Assembly: GCA_900315595.1 (NCBI GenBank)
Contig: OMZQ01000035.1
Coordinates: 1-32,119, forward strand
Source: an uncultured Eubacteriales bacterium
GTDB taxonomy: Bacteria > Bacillota > Clostridia > Oscillospirales > Oscillospiraceae
DNA: 32,119 nucleotides
Direction: 5' to 3'
The stretch's first letter is position 1. The number at the start of each line of letters is the position of its first letter. The position numbers were made by a program, and so were the translations under genes. The notes beneath the pieces are model-generated. The model was not told the origin of the DNA. It worked only from the letters and a program-made list of their open reading frames with translations, and did not search any database. Shown here piece after piece: positions 6,979 through 14,637 of the stretch.

Positions 6979-8067
6979 ATGTTCCAGCTCAAAAAGCCCG
7001 TCCGGAATCTGATCGGCGCGGGGATCCTGCTCGCTCTGACCGCCGCTTTGATCGCGGCGGCGCGGCTCCTGCCGGAATTCTGGTTCTCCTTTTATCCCGG
7101 CGTTTCCCGGGCTGCGGTACGCGGTCTCGGGATCGCCTTCGGCTGGATCCCCTTCCCGGTCTGGGAGGCGGCGGCGGCAGCGCTGATCCTCGGCGTGATC
7201 GTCTGGCTGGTTTACGCCTGCAAAAAGCGCCGCTTTTTCGGCTGGCTGACCGGTGTGATCGAGGTCCTCGCCCTGCTGATTTTCCTCTTTGTGAGCCTCT
7301 GGGGGCTGAACTACTTCGGCCCGGCCCTGAAGGATCAGATCGGGCTGGAGGTCCGGGCATACACCGAGACCGAGCTCAGGCAGGCCGCGCAGTTCTACGC
7401 AAGGCAGGCCAGCGAGGCGTCCAAGACCGTTGCACGCGACGAAAACGGCGATATCGTCCTGCCGCCCTTCCCGGAGCTGGCGGAGACCGCCGCGGAGAGT
7501 TATGTCAACCTCGGAAGGCTGCTGCCCCGCTTTGACCACCCGGTCAACCGGGCCAAGCCCCTTCTGGTCAGCAAGGCCTTCGCCTACATGGGGACGACGG
7601 GCGTTTTCGTCTGTCTGACCGGCGAGCCGACGGTCAGCACGGACTGCTTCCCGCTCGCCCAGCCCTTTACGGTCTGCCACGAGCTGGGCCACAGTCTGGC
7701 GGTTGCCGCCGAGGACGAGGCCAACTACTGCGCCTATCTGGCGTGTACGGCCAGCGACGACCCGCTGTTCCGGTATTCGGGCTGTTACGAGGCCTTTATC
7801 CACTGCTTCAACGCCCTGCACGAGGTGAACCCGTCCGCAGCGCAGAAGCTCTGGGAGCTCTGCTCGGACGAGCTGATCCACGACTGCAACGTGAATATCA
7901 CGCACAACCAACAGTACGAGGGGAAGGTCCAGGAGGCCGCCCAGGCCGTCAACGACGGCTATCTCAAGGCCTTCGATCAGCCGGAGGGCGTCCGGAGCTA
8001 CGGTCTGGTGGCCGACTATCTGATCGCCGCCTATCTGGCACAACAGGAAGCACCGTCCGGCAGCTGA
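6979..8067 (+). CDS. DUF3810-family membrane protein with HExxH zinc motif
   Basis: This 362-residue protein starts with a membrane segment (about 10-31), followed by two more (about 63-82 and 88-112). A soluble domain then carries HELGH (H234, E235, H238) with a downstream acidic EDEANYCAYLAC segment that should supply the third zinc ligand. This is the DUF3810 arrangement, a family of predicted membrane metalloproteases of unknown substrate. The start has the weak ribosome site TGAGGTG at 6966-6972. It lies between the thiT terminator and polA, with a 26-base gap to polA, so the two may be cotranscribed. The function beyond a likely gluzincin-type peptidase fold is not known, and nothing nearby names the substrate. 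Confidence 0.82.
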   Translation: MFQLKKPVRNLIGAGILLALTAALIAAARLLPEFWFSFYPGVSRAAVRGLGIAFGWIPFPVWEAAAAALILGVIVWLVYACKKRRFFGWLTGVIEVLALLIFLFVSLWGLNYFGPALKDQIGLEVRAYTETELRQAAQFYARQASEASKTVARDENGDIVLPPFPELAETAAESYVNLGRLLPRFDHPVNRAKPLLVSKAFAYMGTTGVFVCLTGEPTVSTDCFPLAQPFTVCHELGHSLAVAAEDEANYCAYLACTASDDPLFRYSGCYEAFIHCFNALHEVNPSAAQKLWELCSDELIHDCNVNITHNQQYEGKVQEAAQAVNDGYLKAFDQPEGVRSYGLVADYLIAAYLAQQEAPSGS

Positions 8068-8093
8068 CCGGACACGAACAGGAGGAAGCTGGC

Positions 8094-10730
8094 ATGAAGC
8101 TGATGATTCTGGACGGGAATTCCGTCATCAACCGGGCCTTCTTCGGGGTCCGTCTGCTGTCCACGGCGGACGGCCTCTACACGAACGCGATCTTCGGGTT
8201 TTTGAACGTTCTGGAGCGGATGCGCGCCCAGGAGCAGCCCGACGCCCTCTGCGTCGCCTTCGATCTGCACGGGCCGACCTTCCGCCACCTGCGCTACGAC
8301 GGCTACAAGGCCACCCGCCACGGGATGCCCGAGGAGCTGGCGATGCAGATGCCCGTGATGAAGGACGTTCTGCGGGCGATGAATATCCCGATCTACGCCT
8401 GCCAGGGCTGGGAGGCGGACGACGTGATCGGCACCGTCGCCAGGCGGTGCGGGGCAGAGGGCTGGGACTGCGTGATCGTCACCGGCGACCGCGACAGCTT
8501 ACAGCTTGTGGACGAGCGCGTCTCGGTCAAGCTGGTGGTCACGAAGGGCGGACAGACCAACGCCACGCTCTACACCCCCCAGGTCTTTGAAGCCGAATAC
8601 GGCTTCGAGCCGATCCGTCTGATCGACCTCAAGGCTCTGATGGGCGATTCCTCCGACAACATCCCCGGCGTGGCCGGCATCGGCCCCAAGACCGCCACCG
8701 ACCTTCTGCTCCGCTTCGGGACCCTGGACGGGGTCTATGCGCATCTGAGCCGGGAGAATATGAAGGGCAAGCTCTACGACAAGCTGGAGGCCGGGAAGGA
8801 CAGCGCCTACCTCTCCTACGAGCTGGCGACGATCCGCACGGACGCTCCGATCGGGGACTTTGCGCCGGAGGACGCCCGCATCCGCGAGCCGGACCGCCGC
8901 GCGCTCTACGACCTCTTCCTGCGGCTGAACTTTGTGAAGCTGATCGACAAGTACCGTCTCCGCGCCCCGGAGCCGGAGCAGCTTCCGCTCGCGCCGCCGA
9001 CCCCGGCGGCGGAGACCGTCGCCGCGACCGCTCCGGACGCCGGGACCGTTCCCGCCTGGCTGGACAGCCTGCGCGGGAAGACAGTCGCCGTCCGCGCCGA
9101 CGAGGGGCTGGAGACCCTTGCCGTGGACGAGGGCGGTCGGATGACGGTCCTGCGCCGCGAGACCCTGGGAAACGCCTGGGAAACCAGTCTGAACGCCCTG
9201 TTTTCGGGAAGCGTTTCCATTCTGACCCACGGGGCGAAGGAGCTCCAGCGCCGTCTGCTGGAGCGGGGTCTTGCCTGCGAGGGGATCGTCTTTGACACCG
9301 AGCTTGCCGCCTATCTGCTGGATTCGGCACGCGGCAAGTACGAGCTTGCCCAGCTCGCGGTGGAATATCTCCACGCTCAGCTCCCGGAGGCCAAAACGCT
9401 TGCGTCTCAGGGCGTGCCTGCCGATCAGGCCGCAGGCGCGGTGCTGGAGGCCGAGGCCTCCGCAATCTTCGCCCTGCATCCGGTGCTGGACGCTGCCCTG
9501 CGCGAGATCGGCTGCGAAAAGCTGCTCTATGAAATGGATCTGCCCCTTTGCCGGGTTCTGGCGGAGATGGAGATCGCCGGCGTTCTGGTGGACGCGGACG
9601 CCCTGCACCGCTTCGACGAGATGCTGCGCGGACGGATCGCCGACTGCCAGCGTGAGATCTACCGCTTCGCGGGCGGGGAATTCAACGTCAACTCCCCGAA
9701 GCAGCTCGGTGAGGTCCTGTTTGAAAAGCTGTCCCTGCCTGCGGGCAAAAAGACCAAGACCGGCTATTCCACGAACGTGGACGTGCTGGAAAAGCTCCGG
9801 GACAAGCACCCGATCATCCCGGAGATCATGACCTTCCGCACGCTGACCAAGCTCCAGGCGACCTACGCCGAGGGTCTGCTGAAGGTGATCGGGCCGGACG
9901 GCCGGGTGCGCACAACCTTCCAGAACACCGTGACCGCCACGGGCCGCCTGTCCTCCACCGATCCCAATCTCCAGAACATCCCGGTCCGCACCGATCTCGG
10001 CGCGGAGATCCGCAAGATGTTCGTTCCGGCCCCGGGGATGGTCTTCGTGGACGCCGACTACAGTCAGATCGAGCTGCGCGTCCTCAGCCACATGGCGGAC
10101 GACAAGGCCATGCAGGACGCCTTCAACTCCGGCTCGGATATCCACCGGGTCACGGCCTCCCAGGTCTTCGGCGTCCCCTTCGAGGAGGTCACGGCGCAAA
10201 TGCGCCGCTCGGCAAAGGCCGTCAACTTCGGCATCGTCTACGGGATCTCCGAATTCTCGCTCAGCGAGGACATCGGCGTGAGCCGGCAGGAGGCCAAGCG
10301 CTACATTGACAGCTATCTGGAGAAGTACCACGGCATCCGCGACTTTATGACCGCCGTGGTGGAGAACGGAACGCGCGACGGCTGGGTCGCCACCCTCTAC
10401 GGCAGGCGGCGCTATCTGCCCGATCTCAAGAGCAGCAAGTATATGGTCCGCGAGGCGGCCCGCCGGATGGCGATGAACGCCCCGATCCAGGGCACAGCCG
10501 CCGATATCATCAAGCTGGCGATGCTCCGGGTCCGCGAGGCCCTGAAGGCCTCGGGTCTGAAGGCCAAGCTGGTCCTGCAGGTCCACGACGAGCTGATCGT
10601 CGAATGCCCCGAGGCCGAGGCCGGGACCGTCCAGGCTCTGGTCGCCCGGGAGATGGAGCAGGCCGCCTCCCTCGCCGTCCCCCTGACCGCAGAGGCCAAG
10701 ACCGGCAGGAGCTGGTACGAGGCGAAATAG
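8094..10730 (+). CDS. polA: DNA polymerase I
   Basis: This is an 878-residue family A polymerase for Okazaki fragment processing and repair. The N-terminal 5'-3' exonuclease/FEN domain (about 1-290) has LILDGNS-like entry residues, GWEADDVIGT, VTGDRDSLQL and the helix-hairpin-helix segment GDSSDNIPGVAGIGPKTA. The middle 3'-5' exonuclease-like domain appears degenerate. The second Exo motif survives as FDTELAAYLLDS, but the first DxE is replaced around VAVRADEGLE and the third motif lacks its Asp, so proofreading is probably absent, as in Bacillus and Thermus PolA. The polymerase domain has motif A DYSQIELR (D655, E660), the O helix RRSAKAVNFGIVYG (R704, K708, F712, Y716) and motif C VHDE (D832, E833). 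The start at 8094 has AGGAGG 8 bases upstream; the longer open frame overlaps the previous gene. Confidence 0.97.
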   Translation: MKLMILDGNSVINRAFFGVRLLSTADGLYTNAIFGFLNVLERMRAQEQPDALCVAFDLHGPTFRHLRYDGYKATRHGMPEELAMQMPVMKDVLRAMNIPIYACQGWEADDVIGTVARRCGAEGWDCVIVTGDRDSLQLVDERVSVKLVVTKGGQTNATLYTPQVFEAEYGFEPIRLIDLKALMGDSSDNIPGVAGIGPKTATDLLLRFGTLDGVYAHLSRENMKGKLYDKLEAGKDSAYLSYELATIRTDAPIGDFAPEDARIREPDRRALYDLFLRLNFVKLIDKYRLRAPEPEQLPLAPPTPAAETVAATAPDAGTVPAWLDSLRGKTVAVRADEGLETLAVDEGGRMTVLRRETLGNAWETSLNALFSGSVSILTHGAKELQRRLLERGLACEGIVFDTELAAYLLDSARGKYELAQLAVEYLHAQLPEAKTLASQGVPADQAAGAVLEAEASAIFALHPVLDAALREIGCEKLLYEMDLPLCRVLAEMEIAGVLVDADALHRFDEMLRGRIADCQREIYRFAGGEFNVNSPKQLGEVLFEKLSLPAGKKTKTGYSTNVDVLEKLRDKHPIIPEIMTFRTLTKLQATYAEGLLKVIGPDGRVRTTFQNTVTATGRLSSTDPNLQNIPVRTDLGAEIRKMFVPAPGMVFVDADYSQIELRVLSHMADDKAMQDAFNSGSDIHRVTASQVFGVPFEEVTAQMRRSAKAVNFGIVYGISEFSLSEDIGVSRQEAKRYIDSYLEKYHGIRDFMTAVVENGTRDGWVATLYGRRRYLPDLKSSKYMVREAARRMAMNAPIQGTAADIIKLAMLRVREALKASGLKAKLVLQVHDELIVECPEAEAGTVQALVAREMEQAASLAVPLTAEAKTGRSWYEAK

Positions 10731-10743
10731 CTTCCGACACAAA

Positions 10744-10788
10744 GGCCGCGCTGCATGAATGCGATCTTCGCATCTTTGCAGCGCGGCC
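10744..10788. terminator. Shared hairpin between convergent polA and obgE
   Basis: A 12-bp outer stem (10744-10755 with 10777-10788) encloses a second small stem ATGCGA/TCGCAT. It lies 13 bases after each stop codon. The T-rich side (TTTGTG) is on the minus strand, so it should terminate obgE best, and probably polA too. Confidence 0.75.
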
Positions 10789-10800
10789 TCCGTGCGCCGT

Positions 10801-12075
10801 TCAGCGCTCGTAGTCGAACTCGAAATCGTAGATTGAGACGGTATCGCCGTCGTTGATGCCCAGCTCCTCCAGACGGGTAAAGAGGCCGGATTTGCGGAGC
10901 TGGCGGTCGAAGTAGTTCCGGGATTCGTAGTCGGCAAAGTTGATGTCGTTGATGAGCCGGGCCAGCCACTTGCCGGAGATGACCCAGGTATCGCCGTAGT
11001 GCTGGATGTTGAGGTCGTCGGCCTCCCCCGCCTCTGCCAGCGGGCGGACGTAATCGGCCTCGTAGACCGTCACGGGCGGGAGCTCGCGGAGCTTCGACGC
11101 GATGGTGCGTATGAGCTGCTTGGTGCCCTGCGTCGTGGCGGCGGAGATCTCGTAGAGCTCCAGTCCCTGGGCCTGCACGCAGGCGCGCAGGCGCTCGAGG
11201 TTGTCGCTTCCCGCGGGAATCAGGTCGGTCTTATTGGCTGCCACGATCATCGGGCGGGCCGCCAGCTCGGGAGAGTACTCCGCCAGCTCGCGGTTGATCT
11301 TTTGGAAGTCCTCCACCGGGTCGCGGTCCTCGCAGCCGGAGACGTCCACGACGTGGACGATCAGGCGGCAGCGGTCGATGTGCCGCAGGAAATCGTGACC
11401 CAGACCGGCGCCGTCCGCCGCGCCCTCGATGATGCCGGGGATGTCTGCCATGACGAAGCTGACGCCCTCGTCCACGTAGATCACGCCCAGGTTCGGGTAG
11501 AGGGTGGTGAAGTGGTAGTTGGCGATCTTCGGGTGGGCGTTGGAGGTCACGCTGAGCAGGGTGGATTTGCCCACGTTGGGGAAGCCCACCAGACCCACGT
11601 CTGCCAGGAGCTTGAGCTCCAGAATGACCTCGTGCTCCTCGCCTGGCAGACCGGCCTTGGCAAAGTTCGGGACCTGTCGGGTCGGGGTGGCGAAGTGCTT
11701 ATTGCCCCAGCCGCCGCGTCCGCCCTTGCACAGGACGAATTCGTCCACGTCGGACATATCCTGAATGACGGCTTCGGTCTCGGCGTCCTTGACGACGGTG
11801 CCGCGCGGAACCTTGATGATCAGGTTTTCCCCGCGCTTGCCGGAGCAGCGCGCACCCTGACCGTCCTGGCCGTTCGGGGCCTGGTATTTGCGTTTGTAGC
11901 GGAAATCCATCAGCGTGGAGAGGTTGTCGTCCACCTTGAGGATGACGGAGCCGCCGTGGCCGCCGTCGCCGCCGTCCGGCCCGCCCGCCGCGACGTATTT
12001 TTCACGGTGGAACGCCACCGCCCCGTTGCCGCCGTTTCCGGCCTTGACGTAGATTTTTACTTTATCGACAAACAT
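10801..12075 (-). CDS. obgE: Obg/CgtA GTPase
   Basis: This is a 424-residue ribosome-associated GTPase involved in late 50S assembly and stress response. The N-terminal Obg fold (about 1-158) begins MFVDKVKIYVKAGNGG and has the glycine-rich GGPDGGDGGHGGSV stretch. The G domain has G1 GFPNVGKST, the G3 DIPGIIEGA segment and G4 NKTD. A C-terminal OCT domain follows (about 345-424). The ATG at 12075 is preferred because GAAAGGGGC lies upstream and the Obg family starts here. The frame is open 31 codons further, to a GTG at 12168 with no ribosome site. In most Bacillota obgE follows rplU-prp-rpmA directly; here a RAYT gene and repeats separate it from rpmA, all on the same strand. Confidence 0.96.
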   Translation of the reverse strand: MFVDKVKIYVKAGNGGNGAVAFHREKYVAAGGPDGGDGGHGGSVILKVDDNLSTLMDFRYKRKYQAPNGQDGQGARCSGKRGENLIIKVPRGTVVKDAETEAVIQDMSDVDEFVLCKGGRGGWGNKHFATPTRQVPNFAKAGLPGEEHEVILELKLLADVGLVGFPNVGKSTLLSVTSNAHPKIANYHFTTLYPNLGVIYVDEGVSFVMADIPGIIEGAADGAGLGHDFLRHIDRCRLIVHVVDVSGCEDRDPVEDFQKINRELAEYSPELAARPMIVAANKTDLIPAGSDNLERLRACVQAQGLELYEISAATTQGTKQLIRTIASKLRELPPVTVYEADYVRPLAEAGEADDLNIQHYGDTWVISGKWLARLINDINFADYESRNYFDRQLRKSGLFTRLEELGINDGDTVSIYDFEFDYER

Positions 12076-12081
12076 ACTTGC

Positions 12082-12192
12082 ATTGCCCCTTTCCCCTTGC
12101 GTAAAAAGCTCAACGTAGGGGCCGATCTGCTCCGGCGCGGAAAAAACTTTGGTTTTTTGCACGTTCACGTGCGCCGGCGAATCGGCCCGTAC
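12082..12192 (-). other. Structured obgE leader with a RidA-like reading frame
   Basis: An imperfect long-range stem pairs 12115-12126 with 12181-12192 (11 of 12 bases). Inside it CCGGCGC (12132-12138) pairs with GCGCCGG (12171-12177), and AAAAAAC (12141-12147) pairs with GTTTTTT (12152-12158). On the minus strand the same DNA is open in the obgE frame and reads KTKVFSAPEQIGPYVE. This resembles the RidA N-terminus (APxxIGPY), but no RidA body follows. It could be a gene remnant, a leader structure, or a transposase end; the sequence alone does not decide. Confidence 0.35.
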
Positions 12193-12206
12193 CCGGTTCG
12201 ATTCTG

Positions 12207-12716
12207 CTAAACGCTGTAATACTTATCCTCGGCCCATCGAGCCGGATTGCCGTCCATATAGTTCCACCGAATCCTGTAATCCGTTTCATCCCGTATTACG
12301 TGATCAAAATAGGATCTCTGCCAGAATGAGGCCTTATTCTTTTCTGCTTCGTTGATTGCTTTTGTCGTTTGATATTTGAACCATCCAATGACATTCCCTA
12401 CCGTAGGGGACGGGTTTCCCGTCCCGTCACCCTCCGTCCCACGGCTGCGGTCGATCCGGAGCAGCAGATGAACATGATTTGGCATGATCATATAATGATC
12501 AACGGAAACCGTTGGGTATTTGATTGGGATTTCTCCGACAAATCGTTCAACGATTTGCCCCTTCCTTGTCAGGGTGATTTGTGTCTCTGTATCGATACAT
12601 TGAATATACGATAAACAACATTTTTTGTTCTCGGTACAAATCGTTATAAAATATGCCCCGTTTTCGGAGTAATCATAGTCGGCCAGGCGGTTACGTTTTC
12701 TTTGTGGATAATTCAT
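12207..12716 (-). CDS. REP-associated tyrosine transposase (RAYT, Y1_Tnp/IS200-like)
   Basis: This 169-residue HUH-type single-strand transposase begins with the RAYT-typical RKRNRLADYDYSENGAYFIT segment. It has the metal-binding HUH pair in PNHVHLLL (H81, H83) and the nucleophile Tyr in FWQRSYFDH (Y136). RAYTs are domesticated IS200/IS605 relatives that recognise REP palindromes. The gene is intact, with GGAGGAG 7 bases ahead of the start (12716). Its GC content and codon use look lower than its neighbours in places (runs such as KAINEAEKNKAS), which suggests separate ancestry. Residues of about 97-105 (DGTGNPSPT) are encoded by an in-frame REP-like palindrome at 12401-12426. Two further copies lie just upstream (12766-12845). 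It sits between rpmA and obgE on the same strand. Confidence 0.92.
   Translation of the reverse strand: MNYPQRKRNRLADYDYSENGAYFITICTENKKCCLSYIQCIDTETQITLTRKGQIVERFVGEIPIKYPTVSVDHYMIMPNHVHLLLRIDRSRGTEGDGTGNPSPTVGNVIGWFKYQTTKAINEAEKNKASFWQRSYFDHVIRDETDYRIRWNYMDGNPARWAEDKYYSV
12401..12426 (+). repeat. REP-like palindrome inside the RAYT gene
   Basis: The unit starts CCGTAGG and contains GGGACGGG, TTT, CCCGTCCC, a perfect 8-bp arm. It matches the two upstream copies at 12766-12791 and 12820-12845 at 25 and 24 of 26 bases, the differences lying in the loop. It adds a Gly/Pro-rich linker to the transposase between the HUH motif and the Tyr helix. Confidence 0.85.
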
Positions 12717-12765
12717 GATCGTTCTCCTCCGGATCAGAAAGCAAGCTTGCTGGGCCCATACCTTG

Positions 12766-12845
12766 CGGGACGGGGAACCCGTCCCCTACGGGATGGTGGA
12801 GCCGTCCCCTGCGCGACGGCGGGACGGGGGACCCGTCCCCTACGG
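12766..12845 (-). repeat. REP-like palindrome cluster upstream of the RAYT
   Basis: Two 26-bp units (12766-12791 and 12820-12845) read on the minus strand as CCGTAGGGGACGGGT followed by a 2-base loop remainder and the CCCGTCCCG arm. A degenerate unit (about 12798-12818) lies between them. The 5' GTAG foot plus palindrome is the REP architecture known for RAYT systems. They sit 50-130 bases ahead of the RAYT start. Confidence 0.85.
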
Positions 12846-12855
12846 GTGATACGCC

Positions 12856-12888
12856 AAGGGCCGGAACATGCTCTATGTTCCGGCCCTT
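12856..12888 (-). terminator. Terminator of the rplU-prp-rpmA operon
   Basis: A perfect 14-bp stem (12856-12869 with 12875-12888) and 5-base loop lie 12 bases past the rpmA stop. The T-tract on the minus strand is short (TTGG), so some read-through into the RAYT and obgE is possible. Confidence 0.7.
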
Positions 12889-12900
12889 GTTGTCGCTTTA

Positions 12901-13182
12901 TTACTGCTCTGCGTAGACGGAGCACATCTTGCGATCCTTACCCATGCGCTCGAACTTGACCTTGCCGTCAATCAGAGCAAACAGGGTGTCGTCGCTGCCG
13001 ATCCCGACGTTGTGACCGGGATGGATGTGGGTGCCTCTCTGGCGAACCAGAATGTTGCCGGCCAGGACGAACTGACCGTCAGCCCGCTTCACGCCAAGCC
13101 GCTTGGACTCGGAATCACGACCGTTCTTGGTGGAGCCGCCGCCCTTTTTGTGGGCGAAGAACTGTAAACCGATGTTCAGCAT
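12901..13182 (-). CDS. rpmA: Ribosomal protein bL27 with cleavable N-terminal extension
   Basis: This 93-residue L27 of the large subunit reaches the peptidyl-transferase centre. It carries the Bacillota-type N-terminal extension [10 protein letters not shown] ahead of [14 protein letters not shown]. Maturation after the LQFFA-type motif by Prp is essential in Staphylococcus. The rest ([21 protein letters not shown], then the FERMGKDRK end) is standard. The gene lies 3 bases after prp in the order rplU-prp-rpmA and ends in a terminator at 12856-12888. The start at 13182 is fixed by the extension itself; GGAGGTGT lies 5 bases ahead, inside the prp stop region. Confidence 0.97.
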   Translation of the reverse strand: MLNIGLQFFAHKKGGGSTKNGRDSESKRLGVKRADGQFVLAGNILVRQRGTHIHPGHNVGIGSDDTLFALIDGKVKFERMGKDRKMCSVYAEQ

Positions 13183-13185
13183 GTG

Positions 13186-13509
13186 TTACACCTCCATAAC
13201 TTCGATATAATCAGGATTTTCGTCCCGCAGGGAGGCCAGGGTCAGCATCATGCCGTCCAAAACGGTCTGCACGGTGTCCTCGTCCTCATACTTTGCGGGA
13301 AGGGTCAGGGTGATCTCGGCGTTTTCGTCGTCCACCCTGGTTTTGGCGCCGACGCCCAGAATGTCATTGAGCGTGGCCTCTGCAAAACGGACCACGGCAG
13401 TCACTGCCGCACATACGATGTCCGCGCCGGCCTCGGCATAGCCGCTGTGGCCGGAGACCCGGAACCCGGTCCGTCTGCCGTCTTGACTGAAAAATTCAAC
13501 CGTAATCAT
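13186..13509 (-). CDS. prp: Prp, ribosomal-processing cysteine protease (YsxB)
   Basis: This 107-residue cysteine protease removes the N-terminal extension of L27. The catalytic His and Cys stand in SGHSGYAEAGADIVCAA (H21 and C33 in this protein), the conserved signature of the family. The length is normal. The gene sits 2 bases after rplU and 3 bases before its substrate gene rpmA, so the three are one translational unit. The presence of Prp agrees with the LQFFA motif seen in the adjacent L27. Family knowledge says both parts occur together in Bacillota and Fusobacteria. Confidence 0.95.
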   Translation of the reverse strand: MITVEFFSQDGRRTGFRVSGHSGYAEAGADIVCAAVTAVVRFAEATLNDILGVGAKTRVDDENAEITLTLPAKYEDEDTVQTVLDGMMLTLASLRDENPDYIEVMEV

Positions 13510-13511
13510 AA

Positions 13512-13823
13512 TTACGCGTTGATCTTCTCAATCTTGACCTTGGTGTAGGGCTGTCTGTGGCCGCGGAGGGACTTGCTGTCCTTCTTGGGGCGGTACTTGA
13601 ACACGACGACCTTCTTGGCCTTGCCGTTCTTGATGACCTTGGCTTCCACGGAAGCGCCGTTCACCACGGGGGTACCGAAGCGGGAGTTCTCGCCGTCCAC
13701 GATTGCCAGCACCTGATCGAAAGTTACGGTGTCCTCAGCCTCGACGTTCAGCTTTTCGATGAAGAGCTCATCGCCTTCGCTGACGTTGTACTGCTTGCCG
13801 CCGGTAACGATAATCGCCTGCAT
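13512..13823 (-). CDS. rplU: Ribosomal protein bL21
   Basis: This is a 103-residue L21, a 23S rRNA-binding protein of the large subunit. It begins [20 protein letters not shown] and carries the C-terminal [19 protein letters not shown] segment that defines the family. The start at 13823 has GAAAGGTAG upstream. It is the first gene of rplU-prp-rpmA and has a strong promoter 80-110 bases ahead, leaving a leader of about 75 bases that may fold (see the promoter entry). Confidence 0.97.
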   Translation of the reverse strand: MQAIIVTGGKQYNVSEGDELFIEKLNVEAEDTVTFDQVLAIVDGENSRFGTPVVNGASVEAKVIKNGKAKKVVVFKYRPKKDSKSLRGHRQPYTKVKIEKINA

Positions 13824-13934
13824 ACTGTCTCTACCTTTCTTGTAGTCTCGCTTTGGAGGTGGCAGGTCGTCCTGCGCTTTCTGACCTCTTCAATGCGGCT
13901 TGTACACTATACCACAGGGAAAAACAAATGTCAA
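13824..13934 (-). promoter_or_regulatory. rplU promoter and leader
   Basis: On the minus strand a perfect TTGACA (13934-13929), a 17-bp spacer and TATAGT (13911-13906) give a strong promoter with a start near 13899. The leader down to 13824 can form AGGTC/GACCT and GCAGG-ACGA-CCTGC pairings. Bacillota rplU mRNAs often carry an L21 leader; I cannot confirm that this matches the known motif. Confidence 0.75.
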
Positions 13935-13981
13935 ATGTAATTTTATGGTTTTTCGGAAAAATATTTGCGTAACGCTTCCGC

Positions 13982-14307
13982 GCAGGGGCACGTATCTACG
14001 CGCCCGGTTCCGCGAAGCGGAACAAATCGCCCGCAAGGGCGATGTTGCCCGTATGAATGACGCGATCCCGTATCGTCATTTGCATCGGCATACGTAGGGG
14101 CGCGTATCCACGCGCCCGGTTCCGCGAAGCGGAATAAATCGCCCGCAAGGGCGATGTTGCCCGTTTGAATAACGTGATCCCGTATCGTCATTTGCATCGG
14201 CATACGTAGGGGCGCGTATCCACGCGCCCGGTTCCGCGAAGCGGAACGAATCGCCCGCAAGGGCGATGTTGCCCGTATGAATGACGCGATCCCGTATCGT
14301 TATTTGC
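13982..14307. repeat. Three tandem copies of a 112-bp structured unit
   Basis: Units start at 13982, 14094 and 14206 with an exact 112-bp period; the last is about 102 bp. Each unit holds three hairpins: a GTAG-footed palindrome (GGGCGCGT, ATCC, ACGCGCCC), GTTCCGC-GAA-GCGGAAC, and ATCGCCC-GCAA-GGGCGAT. The first unit is the most diverged, with GCAG in place of GTAG. The small open frames that run through it are repeat-derived and unlikely to be genes. Confidence 0.9.
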
Positions 14308-14508
14308 CTCCGGCAAATTGCATTCGTTCCGAATGCCGGACACGATGCTTGTCCCTACGGCGGAGAATGACCGTTTTCGGATTTTTCGGCGGGGCTCTAT
14401 TGTCGATCCGTGCGGGCGCGTGGATACGCGCCCCTACAAGGCGCTGCGGCGGCGGGGGGCTGTTGTCGATCCGTGCGGGCGCGTGGGTACGCGCCACTAC
14501 AAGGCGCT
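14293..14508 (+). repeat. Composite repeat, copy 1 (inverted relative to the window's right end)
   Basis: 14293-14447 matches the reverse complement of about 31965-32119 with only scattered differences. It contains the palindrome GCATTCG-TTC-CGAATGC (14320-14336), a GTAG-footed palindrome on the minus strand at 14338-14357 (arms degenerate), and GTAG-footed GGGCGCGT-type palindromes at 14414-14437 and 14477-14500. The last two lie in a local duplication of about 63 bp. The frame coding for VPTAENDRFR is present in both copies but looks repeat-derived. Confidence 0.85.
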
Positions 14509-14563
14509 GCGGCGGCCTTTGCCCGGCTCTACCAACGGGCGAGGCGGCTTGAAATCTGCGTGA

Positions 14564-14592
14564 TTGATTCTTTTTCAAGCGTCGGCTATAAT
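14564..14592 (+). promoter_or_regulatory. Promoter of the XRE-TPR regulator
   Basis: TTGATT (14564-14569) and a perfect TATAAT (14587-14592) have a 17-bp spacer. The start near 14599 gives a leader of about 40 bases with CAAGGAGG. Confidence 0.85.
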
Positions 14593-14637
14593 GAGGCTGC
14601 AATCAAAAAACAACACCCTTCAAGGAGGAAACCAATC

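Noticed and set aside
8499..10937. An 812-codon minus-strand open frame
   Set aside because: It is an antisense shadow of polA; the polymerase motifs are clear on the other strand.
12075..12168. An extended obgE start at GTG 12168
   Set aside because: It has no ribosome site, and the Obg family starts at the MFVDKVKI segment, which has a GGGGC ribosome site upstream of 12075.
12192..12206. A tRNA T-arm-like GGTTCGATTC
   Set aside because: The bases around it do not form a T stem, and no acceptor or anticodon arm can be drawn.
13982..14307. A CRISPR array
   Set aside because: The units are contiguous 112-bp copies with no unique spacers, and no cas genes are present.
13943..14602. Several 80-105 codon frames in the spacer upstream of the XRE gene
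   Set aside because: They run through hairpin repeats, repeat themselves with the 112-bp period, and lack ribosome sites.
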